This document shows, in pieces, positions 18,021 to 26,485 of a stretch of DNA of 64,000 bases. The position numbers and the translations under genes were made by a program. The DNA is from Lachnospiraceae bacterium (lineage in GTDB: Bacteria > Bacillota > Clostridia > Lachnospirales > Lachnospiraceae). The stretch spans positions 1-64,000 of the forward strand of contig JAPFDH010000128.1 in the NCBI GenBank assembly GCA_026169045.1. The letters are read 5' to 3'. The notes below the pieces were generated by a model that was given only the letters and a program-made list of their open reading frames with translations, was not told where the DNA came from and made no database searches. Every line of letters starts with the position of its first letter. Position 1 is the first letter of the stretch.

Positions 18021-18656
18021 TTAATTTATATTTTTCACTCCTGCCAACCGATCTTCCGGACACCATAAATTTACCGATACCGCACTATAAGTATCCCAGG
18101 TTATATTTGAAAACTCTTCTTTCCGTTCTTCACTGATTTTTGGGTACTCATACAAAGCAATATAAGAACCACTTTCCTGATTCAATAACTGTACCGTATC
18201 TTTGTTCCAGGTTACATGTGTGTTTTCCTGTTCTCTCCAGTCATTCAGAGCATCCTTCCATGTTTCCATAAGCTGTGCTGCTTTTTCTTCATCCTCCATG
18301 AACACCGTAATCTGCACCCCTACCAGTTCCATGTTCTTATCTCCCTGCTTATATCCCACAAATACCTGTTCTTTCACCGGTGTACCATCTTTTAGTGTCC
18401 CGTCTGTCCAATAAATCTGTATATCATTCTGATCCGTTTCCTTTGTATACCCAGTCAGTGTTTTTTCCGCATCTTCTTTTCCCGTATACCAGGAAAGCCT
18501 CTTCCATTCGTATGCTGTATCCGTCCGGGTCACCTCTTCTTGAATCAGTGTATCCGGATAAGCAGATACCGTAGTCTCTTTCTTCTTTTCGCATCCCAGA
18601 AATGCACTTACCATCACAATCATCCCGATACAGAATATACCTACTTTTTTCTTCAT
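18021..18656 (-). CDS. Hypothetical lipoprotein
   Basis: The 211-aa precursor has a lipoprotein signal sequence ending in lipobox FLGC (Cys near residue 22), so the mature domain should sit on the outer face of the membrane. The soluble part is hydrophilic with many Trp and Tyr (YEWKRLSWYTGKEDAE), in the style of Clostridial DUF lipoproteins. ATG 18656 follows GGGAGGCAGGGGT; the in-frame sequence up to 18740 has no ribosome site. Its stop overlaps the 3' side of the tRNA-Lys terminator region, tail to tail. The family is not recognised. Confidence 0.75.
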   Translation of the reverse strand: MKKKVGIFCIGMIVMVSAFLGCEKKKETTVSAYPDTLIQEEVTRTDTAYEWKRLSWYTGKEDAEKTLTGYTKETDQNDIQIYWTDGTLKDGTPVKEQVFVGYKQGDKNMELVGVQITVFMEDEEKAAQLMETWKDALNDWREQENTHVTWNKDTVQLLNQESGSYIALYEYPKISEERKEEFSNITWDTYSAVSVNLWCPEDRLAGVKNIN

Positions 18657-18813
18657 ACCCCTGCCTCCCTTCCGAAAAGCCATATTGTTTCCGATTATTT
18701 TGTTTGCATTTGCACAAACAATTTTGTACTTTTCAAGCAAAATACAAACATCTTTTCATTTTCATTATAATTTTTTTCAAAATTATTGTCAAGGAAAATG
18801 CGTGATACGTTTT

Positions 18814-18850
18814 AAGGGCCATTATGACCATTTCAGTCATAACAGCCCTT
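18814..18850 (-). terminator. Terminator-like hairpin after the UroD-family gene
   Basis: AAGGGC-ATTATGAC pairs with GTCATAA-GCCCTT with small bulges. The T-run is weak on both strands. It lies 35 nt past the stop of the leftward UroD-family gene. It looks like a diverged relative of the hairpin at 74-112 (shared TGACC...CAGTCA core). Confidence 0.5.
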
Positions 18851-18884
18851 GTTTAAAATGCTTCTTTTTCCGATCGTCTCTTTT

Positions 18885-19931
18885 TTAGCGTTCCACACTA
18901 TAAACTGCCTCAATATTTTCAATGGGAACATCCCCTTCAAATGCCTGACTTGCCATTAAAATATATCCGCCGTTTTTACCCAAAATTTCCATATATTTTT
19001 TTACTTCTGCACGTACTTCATCTGCTGTTCCATAAGGCAAAATTCCCTGCGTATCAATTCCTCCATGGAATGTAATTTTTCCCTCAAATTTTTCTGCCAA
19101 TACTTCCGGCTCCAATGTCACCACTTTCTGTAAAGGTTCCAATGCATCTACGCCACATTCAATTAAGTCCGGAATAATCGGTCCCACAGCTCCGCAGGAA
19201 TGCTGCTGATAGAATGCACCATATTGATGCGCCAGATCTACTAATTTCTTCGTATTTTCCTTAAAAAACTCTCTCCACATATCCACGCTGAACAGCATGG
19301 AAATCTGTGTACCATAATCATCATGAGGACGCAAAATGTCTACTTTTCCCTTCCCCGCTTCAAAACATCTCTTATAGTATTCCAATTCGAATTCTACCAT
19401 CCGATCCAAAATACGCTGTGCTGCTTCCGGTTCGTCAATCATTAACATAAAAAAGCGATCCATTTCAATGAGAAATGTTACCATCTGGAATGGCCCCGGA
19501 TGGCCAATAATAATCGCTTTATCTGCATACTTCTCACAAGCCTCTGTGATGGGTGTATAATCAAACCAGTCCGGATCCGGGAAGGTAGCACGATTGACAT
19601 CCTCCACAGTTTCCACATCATTCAAAGGGAAATACGTGGTTGACCAATATGTATCAAGATCTGTTTTCTGTTCGGTCTGCTCATATCCCCAATAGGTCTG
19701 TTGCACCCTCTGTCCTTTTTCATTAATATAACTTTTCAATTCCGGTCCGATATATTTGGGTGCTGCCGGAATAATATCAATATCAAATTTTTCCATTAAC
19801 TGGTCATTACTGGTAAAACCATAATGTTTCATCAAACGCTCTTGTACACTGTGCACTGCCTCAAACGCAGCCGGGATACGGTCAGGTTTCTGATGTGCCA
19901 TTACAGCCCTTACTCTTTCTTTTGAAGTCAT
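18885..19931 (-). CDS. Uroporphyrinogen decarboxylase-family (MtaA-like) protein
   Basis: The 348-aa protein has the UroD/methyltransferase barrel. It shows the zinc-site style patterns FYQQHSCGAVGPIIPDL and ITFHGGIDTQGILP. It lacks the N-terminal porphyrin-binding features of HemE, so it is more likely a corrinoid-dependent methyltransferase relative. No corrinoid protein or HemE-pathway gene is nearby. ATG 19931 follows GGAGGAAAGACA; the ATG at 19949 is upstream of that site. It is divergent from the AraC-type gene at 20112, which probably controls it. The methyl donor is unknown. Confidence 0.85.
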   Translation of the reverse strand: MTSKERVRAVMAHQKPDRIPAAFEAVHSVQERLMKHYGFTSNDQLMEKFDIDIIPAAPKYIGPELKSYINEKGQRVQQTYWGYEQTEQKTDLDTYWSTTYFPLNDVETVEDVNRATFPDPDWFDYTPITEACEKYADKAIIIGHPGPFQMVTFLIEMDRFFMLMIDEPEAAQRILDRMVEFELEYYKRCFEAGKGKVDILRPHDDYGTQISMLFSVDMWREFFKENTKKLVDLAHQYGAFYQQHSCGAVGPIIPDLIECGVDALEPLQKVVTLEPEVLAEKFEGKITFHGGIDTQGILPYGTADEVRAEVKKYMEILGKNGGYILMASQAFEGDVPIENIEAVYSVER

Positions 19932-20048
19932 TGTCTTTCCTCCACACAATCATTGATTTTGCTTTCATTTTAACACACCATCCCCCATCCGTCATTGGTT
20001 GGAACAAGCTTAAAATTGTATATTTTTAAACTGATTTTATAAAATATA

Positions 20049-20076
20049 TTGTATTTATCCCATACTATGCTATAAT
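20049..20076 (+). promoter_or_regulatory. Probable promoter of the AraC-type gene
   Basis: TTGTAT (20049-20054) and TATAAT (20071-20076) are 16 nt apart, 36 nt before the start codon. The divergent UroD-family gene must share this 180-bp region. Confidence 0.6.
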
Positions 20077-20111
20077 TCCTACACAATCACTCTGTTCAAT
20101 AAGGAGGTATT

Positions 20112-21029
20112 ATGTCCAATACGATTTCCGTTCAGCAATTTTTACCAGATACCACTTATCGCGCCAAAACCACCTTGCCCCATCCCCTTCTTTTCCAAGT
20201 CAACCGGGCAGGATGTGCATACTGTTGCAATGATTTTTCCATTACACGGGAAAGAGAATATCCCTATTATACCATTCATTATATTTTTGACGGATGCGGA
20301 TTTTTTCACATAGCCGGTCAGGACTATCTATTAAAAAAAGGTGATATTTTTCTGATCTCACCCAACCAGGCCCATGCCTACCGCAACTCTTCCAGTGAAC
20401 CTTTGGGTCTGATTTGGATGGAACTATCGGGTGGAATGTGCCGTGAATTATTTTCCAGCATGATTCATCGTCACGGATATACATTCACTGATATGGACAG
20501 CATTTGTGTACTTCAATCCATGACTGCTCTTTTACATGCCCTTACATCCACCACCCAACCCGATCCCCATCTGATCTCAGCCCAGGTCTATACTGCTTTA
20601 ATGGAACTTTTGCGCTTAGCAGAAACAGCACCCACACAGAGAAATCCCTATGTCGATGCTGCTCTCGCCTACATCCATAAACACTGTACGGAACCCATAC
20701 GCATCAGCGAACTGGCCGACAGCCTTCATATCAGTTGTGCCTATTTAATTAAACTTTTTCGTGAAAATGTGGGAGTCGCTCCCCTTAAATATCTGCACCT
20801 GAAACGAATCGAATATGCCTGCCTTTTACTCCGCACCACCCAAATGAGCATTGAGGAAATCAGTAACGAAGTGGGAATGTACGACTGTTCCAGTTTTTGT
20901 CATTTATTTAAAAATATCCGCTTTATGACGCCTGCTAAATATCGGCAAAGTTTTCTGAAATCATCTTCCACTGCAAACTCCAAGCCCTTACCGCCAACCA
21001 CTAGCGCCCAACACAAGCAGCATATATGA
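20112..21029 (+). CDS. AraC-family transcriptional regulator
   Basis: The 305-aa regulator has an N-terminal cupin sensor (GCGFFHIAGQDYLLKKGDIF, then LISPNQAHAYR) and a C-terminal double helix-turn-helix (about residues 180-280) with RISELADSLHISCAYLIKLF and the second recognition helix region DCSSFCHLFKNIRFMTPAKY. AAGGAGGTATT precedes the ATG. It is divergent from the UroD-family gene and likely activates it in response to a small ligand. Its last 29 nt overlap the 3' end of the convergent nitroreductase gene. Confidence 0.92.
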   Translation: MSNTISVQQFLPDTTYRAKTTLPHPLLFQVNRAGCAYCCNDFSITREREYPYYTIHYIFDGCGFFHIAGQDYLLKKGDIFLISPNQAHAYRNSSSEPLGLIWMELSGGMCRELFSSMIHRHGYTFTDMDSICVLQSMTALLHALTSTTQPDPHLISAQVYTALMELLRLAETAPTQRNPYVDAALAYIHKHCTEPIRISELADSLHISCAYLIKLFRENVGVAPLKYLHLKRIEYACLLLRTTQMSIEEISNEVGMYDCSSFCHLFKNIRFMTPAKYRQSFLKSSSTANSKPLPPTTSAQHKQHI

Positions 21030-21804
21030 CAAATTCTTCCTCTTTTTGATATCCTTGTTTCTTTTCCAAACCAAGAAATTCATCGGCCAATTCCTGTTCA
21101 TAGGCACCTATAGCACAGACCCCACAGCCAATCGATTCACCTGCCAGATATAAATTCTGACAAACATGTCCGGCATCCAAAAGAATATATTTCGCCGCCC
21201 ATTCCTGATATCTCCATTCCATTCGATATGGAACAGCTGTCCATATGAAAGCAACTGCACTTCCTGCAAAGTAGGTTTGTCCCAGGAAAGCAGCTGAGAG
21301 TTCCTGCGTCTGTTCTTTATAGTAGCTTATAAATTCCAGCTTATGCTCCTCTGCCAGATAATGATATAACCCGGGATCCAATCCCTCCACACGATTAATA
21401 TAAAGATAGGTTTCCAGCGCATGTCTGGAACCAGCAGACGGAACGACTCTTACCGATACCCGAACAGCATTGCCCGCCACTTCCTTCACTCCCTGGGTCA
21501 TCCATAGCAAATATGACAGCTCTGTCACTGTCAAAAATTCTTCCCGATCGAATAAACGCCTGGATTTTCTCTTCTCCATCACGCACATCACATCGTTATT
21601 CTTTACCACATCATCAAACTTTTTTGGTAAAGAAATTATCTTTTTTCCTCCTTTTGCAAGAAACAATGGTGGTGCCAAAACTCCGTTGTCCTGATCACTG
21701 ACCGGATACTCTTCGTTTTTTTCTTCTTCTTTATATCCCTTCATCATGTTTCTGCGGTCAATCAATTCTCTTTCATATTCTGTATGTTTCATGATTTCCC
21801 TCAT
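21001..21804 (-). CDS. SagB-type nitroreductase-fold dehydrogenase
   Basis: The 267-aa flavoprotein has the SagB/ThcOx nitroreductase outline: RKSRRLFDREEFLTVTELSY, then VVPSAGSRHALETYLYI and the C-terminal GHVCQNLYLAGESIGCGVCA. In azole-peptide clusters this fold oxidises azolines, but stand-alone members are common and no precursor peptide, cyclodehydratase or exporter is adjacent. GAAGGAAAGAC precedes ATG 21804; ATG 21792 also has a site. It ends 29 nt inside the convergent AraC gene and begins 15 nt after rsmA, so it is probably the last gene of the tatD-rsmA transcript. Confidence 0.85.
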   Translation of the reverse strand: MREIMKHTEYERELIDRRNMMKGYKEEEKNEEYPVSDQDNGVLAPPLFLAKGGKKIISLPKKFDDVVKNNDVMCVMEKRKSRRLFDREEFLTVTELSYLLWMTQGVKEVAGNAVRVSVRVVPSAGSRHALETYLYINRVEGLDPGLYHYLAEEHKLEFISYYKEQTQELSAAFLGQTYFAGSAVAFIWTAVPYRMEWRYQEWAAKYILLDAGHVCQNLYLAGESIGCGVCAIGAYEQELADEFLGLEKKQGYQKEEEFVIYAACVGR

Positions 21805-21819
21805 GTCTTTCCTTCTATT

Positions 21820-22692
21820 TCATTTTGCTGTCAATTGTGTAAACCAATCACTCAAACGGGCAAACTGTTCCAGTGTCAATGCTTCCCCTCGCACAGTCAT
21901 TCCCAATCCCAATTCTTCCACCGCCTGTGTAATCTGCTCTTTTGTAAAAGAAATCTCAGGTGAATTGGACAATCCATTTATAAGCGTTTTTCTTCTTTGA
22001 TTGAACGATGCCCGAATCAAAGAAAACATTAATTTTTCGTCTTGTACGATTACTGGTGGTTTCTCATGACGCGTCAGTTTAATCACTGCACTTCCTACAT
22101 TCGGTCTTGGCATAAAGCAGTTGGGTGGTACGTTTGCCACGATATAAGGCTCGGCATAATATTGCACCGCCAAAGAAAGGGCACCGTAATCTTTTGTCCC
22201 CGGTCCCACCTGCATACGCACTGCCACTTCCTTTTGTACCATAACAGTAATACTCTCAATGGGCACATGACTCTCAAACAATCCCATAATAATTGGTGTC
22301 GTAATATAATAGGGCAGATTGGCCACTACTTTAATCGGTTTCCCCTCACACATTTCATCCACAAGCCGATTGATATCCACCTTCAGAATATCCTGATGGA
22401 GTACTGTCACATTTTCATATGGCGACAATGTATCTTGTAAAATGGGAATCAGATTACTGTCTATCTCCACAGCAACCACTCCTTTTGCGGCTTCACACAG
22501 ATACTGCGTCATCGTTCCGATTCCCGGCCCAATCTCCAAAACATAATCTTCTTTTGTAATCTCTGCAGCACGGATAATTTTTTCCAACACGTGCGTATCA
22601 ATTAAAAAATTCTGTCCGAACTTTTTTGCAAAATTAAACTGATATTTTTTTAGTACTTCAATCGTATTCTTCGGATTTCCCAAATCTGCCAT
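21820..22692 (-). CDS. rsmA: 16S rRNA (adenine1518-N6/adenine1519-N6)-dimethyltransferase
   Basis: The 290-aa KsgA/RsmA enzyme dimethylates two adjacent adenines near the 3' end of 16S rRNA during small-subunit maturation. Family motifs are present: FGQNFLID near the N-terminus, SAM motif VLEIGPGIGTMTQYL, and the catalytic VVANLPYYIT (NLPY). GAGGAATAATAAATTT precedes the ATG. It follows tatD by 29 nt; tatD-rsmA adjacency is typical of Firmicutes (usually with rnmV, not seen here). Confidence 0.97.
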   Translation of the reverse strand: MADLGNPKNTIEVLKKYQFNFAKKFGQNFLIDTHVLEKIIRAAEITKEDYVLEIGPGIGTMTQYLCEAAKGVVAVEIDSNLIPILQDTLSPYENVTVLHQDILKVDINRLVDEMCEGKPIKVVANLPYYITTPIIMGLFESHVPIESITVMVQKEVAVRMQVGPGTKDYGALSLAVQYYAEPYIVANVPPNCFMPRPNVGSAVIKLTRHEKPPVIVQDEKLMFSLIRASFNQRRKTLINGLSNSPEISFTKEQITQAVEELGLGMTVRGEALTLEQFARLSDWFTQLTAK

Positions 22693-22721
22693 AAATTTAT
22701 TATTCCTCTTTCTCTGTATTC

Positions 22722-23498
22722 TTATGTCAAACGATACAATTTTCTTGCATTTTCATTGGTTGCGCGGCGCACCTCTTCCTCTGTGATCTCTTTTATCTGT
22801 GCAATGGTTTCAATAACATAAGGAAGATTCATGGAACTGTTTCTCTTTCCCCTGTAGGGTACAGGAGATAAATAAGGACAATCGGTTTCCAGGACAATCC
22901 GGTCCAAAGGCACGTACGATGCCACCTCTTTTACCGTCTTTGCATTCTTAAATGTCACAACTCCGCCCAGTCCCAGATAAAATCCCATATCTAAAAACAG
23001 CTTCGCCATCTCCACACTATAGGAAAAGCAATGAACGACACCGCCTATATTTTCACAATGGTTTGCCTTCATAATTTCATATGTATCCCGTGCCGCTTCT
23101 CTGCTATGGATAATAATCGGCAATCCCATATTTTCTGCCAACTCAATCTGACGCTCAAACCATTTCTTTTGTATTTGCCTGTCCGGCTCATCGTAATAAT
23201 AATCTAATCCGATTTCCCCAACTGCTACTATCTTCTCCTGTCTGGCAGCCTGGGAAAGCCACTGAAAATTCTCTTCATTCAGCTCTTCTGTATTACTGGG
23301 ATGTACTCCCACTGCTCCGTATACATGGGGATATTTTTTCGTCAGAGCAATTGTCGTTTTGCTGCTTTCTATACTTGCTCCCACATTAACCACCAGTTCA
23401 ATTCCGACTTCCGGTAAAATGGTCAGCAGTTTTTCCCGATCCTTATCAAACTGCTCATCATCATAATGGGCATGAGTATCTATAATCGGATATTCCAT
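22722..23498 (-). CDS. tatD: TatD-family metal-dependent hydrolase (DNase)
   Basis: The 258-aa amidohydrolase-fold protein has the N-terminal metal motif IIDTHAHYDDEQF (His 9 and His 11), VAVGEIGLDYYYD with the metal Glu, PIIIHSREA, and the C-terminal ETDCPYLSPVPYRGKRN. TatD proteins act as 3'-5' exonucleases or deoxyribonucleases on damaged DNA. ATG 23498 follows GGAAGGAGTTGAGGAT; the longer frame to 23600 overlaps the preceding gene region with an unsupported hydrophobic stretch. It lies 108 nt downstream of the DUF6128-like gene and 29 nt before rsmA. Confidence 0.95.
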   Translation of the reverse strand: MEYPIIDTHAHYDDEQFDKDREKLLTILPEVGIELVVNVGASIESSKTTIALTKKYPHVYGAVGVHPSNTEELNEENFQWLSQAARQEKIVAVGEIGLDYYYDEPDRQIQKKWFERQIELAENMGLPIIIHSREAARDTYEIMKANHCENIGGVVHCFSYSVEMAKLFLDMGFYLGLGGVVTFKNAKTVKEVASYVPLDRIVLETDCPYLSPVPYRGKRNSSMNLPYVIETIAQIKEITEEEVRRATNENARKLYRLT

Positions 23499-23606
23499 AT
23501 CCTCAACTCCTTCCGGCTTTTTTTCTATTGTAACAATCCCGGAAGAAAATAGCAAGAAAAACAGGGCGGCTGCTTTCTGCCGCCACCCATAAGTATCCAA
23601 ACCATT

Positions 23607-24629
23607 TTAAAAATTCTTTGGACATTCCATCGGCGTGCACCAATATCCAAACGTTCCAGTAGCTGTACTTCCTTTCTGTACCGGCTTAAAATCATAAAAT
23701 CCAAACATTCCCGCCAGGAATTTTTCGTTGCTGCTGTATGTACCGGGAACACCAATCAGATAGCCGCCGCTTTCTTCTTCTTTTATTCTTCCGAAAATCA
23801 GATAACGATATTTGAAGTACCCGTGCAGTAGAAAACTGTTATTTCCAAAAATCCAATTTTGCCGGGGCAGTCTCCCGATATCTCCGGGTTTTACCTTTAA
23901 ACATTCCATATGATTTTCATAGGAAAATGGAGTGATTTTGGGATAAATACGGCACATTTTTTTCCAGAATTCAGAATCTTCTTCCTCATTTTCCTGTTCT
24001 TCCTGAAATTGGGCAGAATGTAAAACTTCACTTTCCTGAACGGAATTCTCAGGATCCTGTTCCATATACTGATGGCACTCCTGATTCTCCATCACAGCTT
24101 CTTCCTCTTCTTCCATTGATTCACTGATTTTCTCTTCTTCAAAAGGCTTAATGATTATAGGCTCTTCTTCTGATTCTTTTATTAATCCTTCTTTTTCTGA
24201 CGGTTCCTCTTCCGGCTCTTTCTCTTCTAATTCCTCTTCCTCACAAGCAAACATGGACAGCTGAAACGGTTCATCATCCCAAACAGTCGCATACGTCTCT
24301 CCAGAAGAATCCGATGCACTAATGACAATTCCAGCCAGTTCCTCAAAGCGAACCCGGCTGCCCGGAATCCATTCTCCATCCATCCCATATTGAAATTGTC
24401 CCATACCACCGGTTAAAATCATCCTTCCCAACGGTACGCAAACCAGACGTTCTTCCTTTCTGCAAAAACCGCATACATGCATCATAGGAATATTGGAGAT
24501 CCCACGCATGGTAATGGATATTCTCTTTTTCCCGGCACGGATTTCCACCTTGGCAAATCCCGCATTATTTCCTTTTCCCTCTTTTGTATATGCATAGATA
24601 TATGATACGAATCTTTTATATTCGGACAT
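23607..24629 (-). CDS. DUF6128-like protein with acidic central linker
   Basis: The 340-aa protein has two ordered parts. The first is an N-terminal beta-rich domain (residues 1-130, including RISITMRGISNIPMMHVCGF). The second is a C-terminal domain (about 220-340) with KPGDIGRLPRQNWIFGNNSF and GVPGTYSSNEKFLAGMFGF. Between them is a linker of about 90 residues dominated by Glu. The layout matches a Lachnospiraceae-restricted family (DUF6128 as I recall it) of unknown function. Its ribosome site GGGGGTGAT lies inside a long hairpin (24633-24669) directly after the tadA stop codon, so translation may depend on tadA translation. Confidence 0.8.
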   Translation of the reverse strand: MSEYKRFVSYIYAYTKEGKGNNAGFAKVEIRAGKKRISITMRGISNIPMMHVCGFCRKEERLVCVPLGRMILTGGMGQFQYGMDGEWIPGSRVRFEELAGIVISASDSSGETYATVWDDEPFQLSMFACEEEELEEKEPEEEPSEKEGLIKESEEEPIIIKPFEEEKISESMEEEEEAVMENQECHQYMEQDPENSVQESEVLHSAQFQEEQENEEEDSEFWKKMCRIYPKITPFSYENHMECLKVKPGDIGRLPRQNWIFGNNSFLLHGYFKYRYLIFGRIKEEESGGYLIGVPGTYSSNEKFLAGMFGFYDFKPVQKGSTATGTFGYWCTPMECPKNF

Positions 24630-24632
24630 GCA

Positions 24633-24669
24633 ATCACCCCCATATCACATTGTATGTGATGGGGGTGAT
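24633..24669 (-). promoter_or_regulatory. Hairpin that buries the ribosome site of the DUF6128-like gene
   Basis: On the minus strand ATCACCCCCATCACAT pairs along its whole length with ATGTGATATGGGGGTGAT, apart from a 2-nt AT bulge and a 3-nt loop. The 3' arm contains the GGGGGTGAT that precedes ATG 24629. The hairpin starts 2 nt after the tadA stop codon and has no T-run, so it is not a normal terminator. Confidence 0.7.
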
Positions 24670-24671
24670 AA

Positions 24672-25154
24672 TTATTCCTCTTTTTTCTTTGCTTTCTTTT
24701 TCTTTTCTCTCAGATCCCGGAAAAACCCGGACAGCATTGCCGAACACTCTTCTTCCATAACTCCCCGCTTCACCTGTACCTGATGGTTAAACTGATCCAT
24801 TTCCAATAAATTGAGAATGGATCCGGCACATCCTGCTTTCGGGTTCATACAGCCAATAATCACCTCTGTCAAGCGGGACTGTACTATGGCTCCGGCACAC
24901 ATCTGACACGGCTCCAGTGTCACATACATACTGCATCCTTCCAGCCTCCAGTCACCTACCACACGACATGCCTTTTTTATGGCAGCGATCTCTGCATGAG
25001 CCAGCGCTGTTTTATCCGTATTTCTGCGATTATATCCTCTGGCAATGATTTTTCCGTCCCGGACAATCACACATCCAATGGGGACTTCTTCCAAAGCATA
25101 TGCTTTTTTTGCCAGGCGAATGGCTTCTTTCATAAAACGTTCTTGTTCTGTCAT
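24672..25154 (-). CDS. tadA: tRNA-specific adenosine-34 deaminase
   Basis: The 160-aa zinc deaminase converts A34 to inosine in tRNA-Arg(ACG). The zinc/catalytic motif HAEIAAIKKA is near residue 57, and PCQMCAGAI is near residue 87. The C-terminal Lys-rich tail (EKKKKAKKKEE) is typical of the family in Clostridia. The start codon overlaps the thioredoxin stop by one base (TAATG), so translation is coupled. It begins within the same leftward transcript as the thioredoxin and the 48-aa protein. Confidence 0.96.
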   Translation of the reverse strand: MTEQERFMKEAIRLAKKAYALEEVPIGCVIVRDGKIIARGYNRRNTDKTALAHAEIAAIKKACRVVGDWRLEGCSMYVTLEPCQMCAGAIVQSRLTEVIIGCMNPKAGCAGSILNLLEMDQFNHQVQVKRGVMEEECSAMLSGFFRDLREKKKKAKKKEE

Positions 25155-25465
25155 TACGCATCTAACATCGCCTTTAAATTATTTTTAGGCTGAAAACCCA
25201 CTATCTGATTAACCGGTTTTCCGTTTTTAAACAAAATCACGGTAGGTATGGACATAACCCCATATTGCTGTGCTGTTTTAGGACTATGATCTACATTTAC
25301 CTTGCCCACAATCACCTTGCCCTGATATTCCTCTGCCAGCTCTTCTACCACCGGTGCCAGCATTTTACATGGTCCGCACCAATCCGCATAAAAATCTACC
25401 AATACCGGCACATCCGATGCCAATACTTCCGACTGAAATGTCTCATCTGTAAAAATCTTAGCCAT
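25154..25465 (-). CDS. trxA: Thioredoxin
   Basis: The 103-aa protein is a single thioredoxin fold with the redox motif WCGPC (Cys 30 and Cys 33) preceded by VLVDFYAD, and the cis-Pro region [13 protein letters not shown]. It reduces cytoplasmic protein disulfides with electrons from thioredoxin reductase, which is not in this window. GAAAGAGGAATAGGAT precedes the ATG. It follows the 48-aa gene by 15 nt and overlaps tadA by one base. Confidence 0.97.
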   Translation of the reverse strand: MAKIFTDETFQSEVLASDVPVLVDFYADWCGPCKMLAPVVEELAEEYQGKVIVGKVNVDHSPKTAQQYGVMSIPTVILFKNGKPVNQIVGFQPKNNLKAMLDA

Positions 25466-25480
25466 ATCCTATTCCTCTTT

Positions 25481-25627
25481 CTATTTTTTAGGTTTTACCT
25501 GTCGTTTATCAATATACTGATTTAATTCATCCAGGGATTTTTTTATCCGCAGAGCCTGTTTATGCAGCTGCTTTTTATCATATGTCAATCGTTCCAGACT
25601 TTTCTTCCATCCAAACCGGTTGGCCAT
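25481..25627 (-). CDS. Small basic coiled-coil protein (48 aa)
   Basis: The open frame begins MANRFGWKKSLERLTYDKK and ends RQVKPKK, giving 48 residues rich in Lys, Leu and Gln with a heptad-like helix. The ribosome site AGGAGGATATGAT is strong, and the gene sits 15 nt upstream of thioredoxin, so a real gene is likely. The length is too short for many gene callers. Function is unknown; the charge suggests nucleic-acid or ribosome contact, which is only a guess. Confidence 0.6.
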   Translation of the reverse strand: MANRFGWKKSLERLTYDKKQLHKQALRIKKSLDELNQYIDKRQVKPKK

Positions 25628-25722
25628 ATCATATCCTCCTGAAATCATTTCCATATTATAACGATTTACTTCATATTATACTATGATTCCGCCCAGAACA
25701 ATGATCCCCTATCCGGCATTGT

Positions 25723-26397
25723 CTATATTACCGATTCTCCCGTATTTACAGTAGCCGCAGGCTGCCTGTCTGCTACCATTTTATAGATCGGATTTCCCTG
25801 GGAAGAAAATCGTTCTTCATACTCTGTCATTACATTGTCTGCACAATAGATACTGTGGTGCAGATCAGCTGTAGAAAGCAATAAATTCCATCCGGCCAGT
25901 TCCACACTGTCCAGAGAAAACAAAAATAAATCTTTATTATCTGTCTTAAATTCTACCGTTCCCTCACTCTTCAACACCTGATCATATCTTGCAAAATATT
26001 CCTTTGATGTCAGTCTTCGTTTGGCGTGACGGTCTTTGGGCCATGGATCGGAAAAATTCAGATAAATCCTTGATACCTCATGATATCCGAAAACCTCTGT
26101 CAGTTCTTCCGCATCCATACGGATAAAAAATAAATTGGATACTTCGATCTGTTCTCTTTTTTCCAATGCCCGTAAAAGAACAGAAGAATATTTTTCAATC
26201 CCGATATAATTAATATCTGGGTTTTCCAATGCCAATGTCGTGATAAACCTTCCTTTTCCCATTCCGATTTCCACATGAATGGGATTATCATTTCCAAAAA
26301 CTTCCTTCCAGTTGTTGCGGTGGGACTTTGGATTCTGAATCACATATTCACTTTCCAGCATCGCTTCCCGCGCACCTGGGATATTCCTTAATCTCAT
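25723..26397 (-). CDS. trmB: tRNA (guanine-46-N7)-methyltransferase
   Basis: The 224-aa enzyme methylates G46 of the tRNA variable loop. Motifs are typical: SAM-binding HVEIGMGKGRFI (about residue 40), IEKYSSVLLRAL, and the catalytic stretch YLNFSDPWPKDRHAKRRL (about 115-132), plus a C-terminal TEYEERFSSQGNPIYK. The ATG at 26397 lacks a strong ribosome site; an ATG 7 nt upstream is out of frame. It is separated from the 48-aa gene by 95 nt without a visible terminator. Confidence 0.96.
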   Translation of the reverse strand: MRLRNIPGAREAMLESEYVIQNPKSHRNNWKEVFGNDNPIHVEIGMGKGRFITTLALENPDINYIGIEKYSSVLLRALEKREQIEVSNLFFIRMDAEELTEVFGYHEVSRIYLNFSDPWPKDRHAKRRLTSKEYFARYDQVLKSEGTVEFKTDNKDLFLFSLDSVELAGWNLLLSTADLHHSIYCADNVMTEYEERFSSQGNPIYKMVADRQPAATVNTGESVI

Positions 26398-26485
26398 CGT
26401 TCATACCAAGCCTTTCTAGGCGACTTCTGCCCCTCTTTCTTTGCCTATATTCTACACTATTCTTTTAAAAAAAGAAACCCCGGTT

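Noticed and set aside
21001..21804. An azole-modified peptide (TOMM) cluster around the SagB-like gene
   Set aside because: No YcaO cyclodehydratase, precursor peptide or dedicated exporter is adjacent; the neighbours are housekeeping genes.
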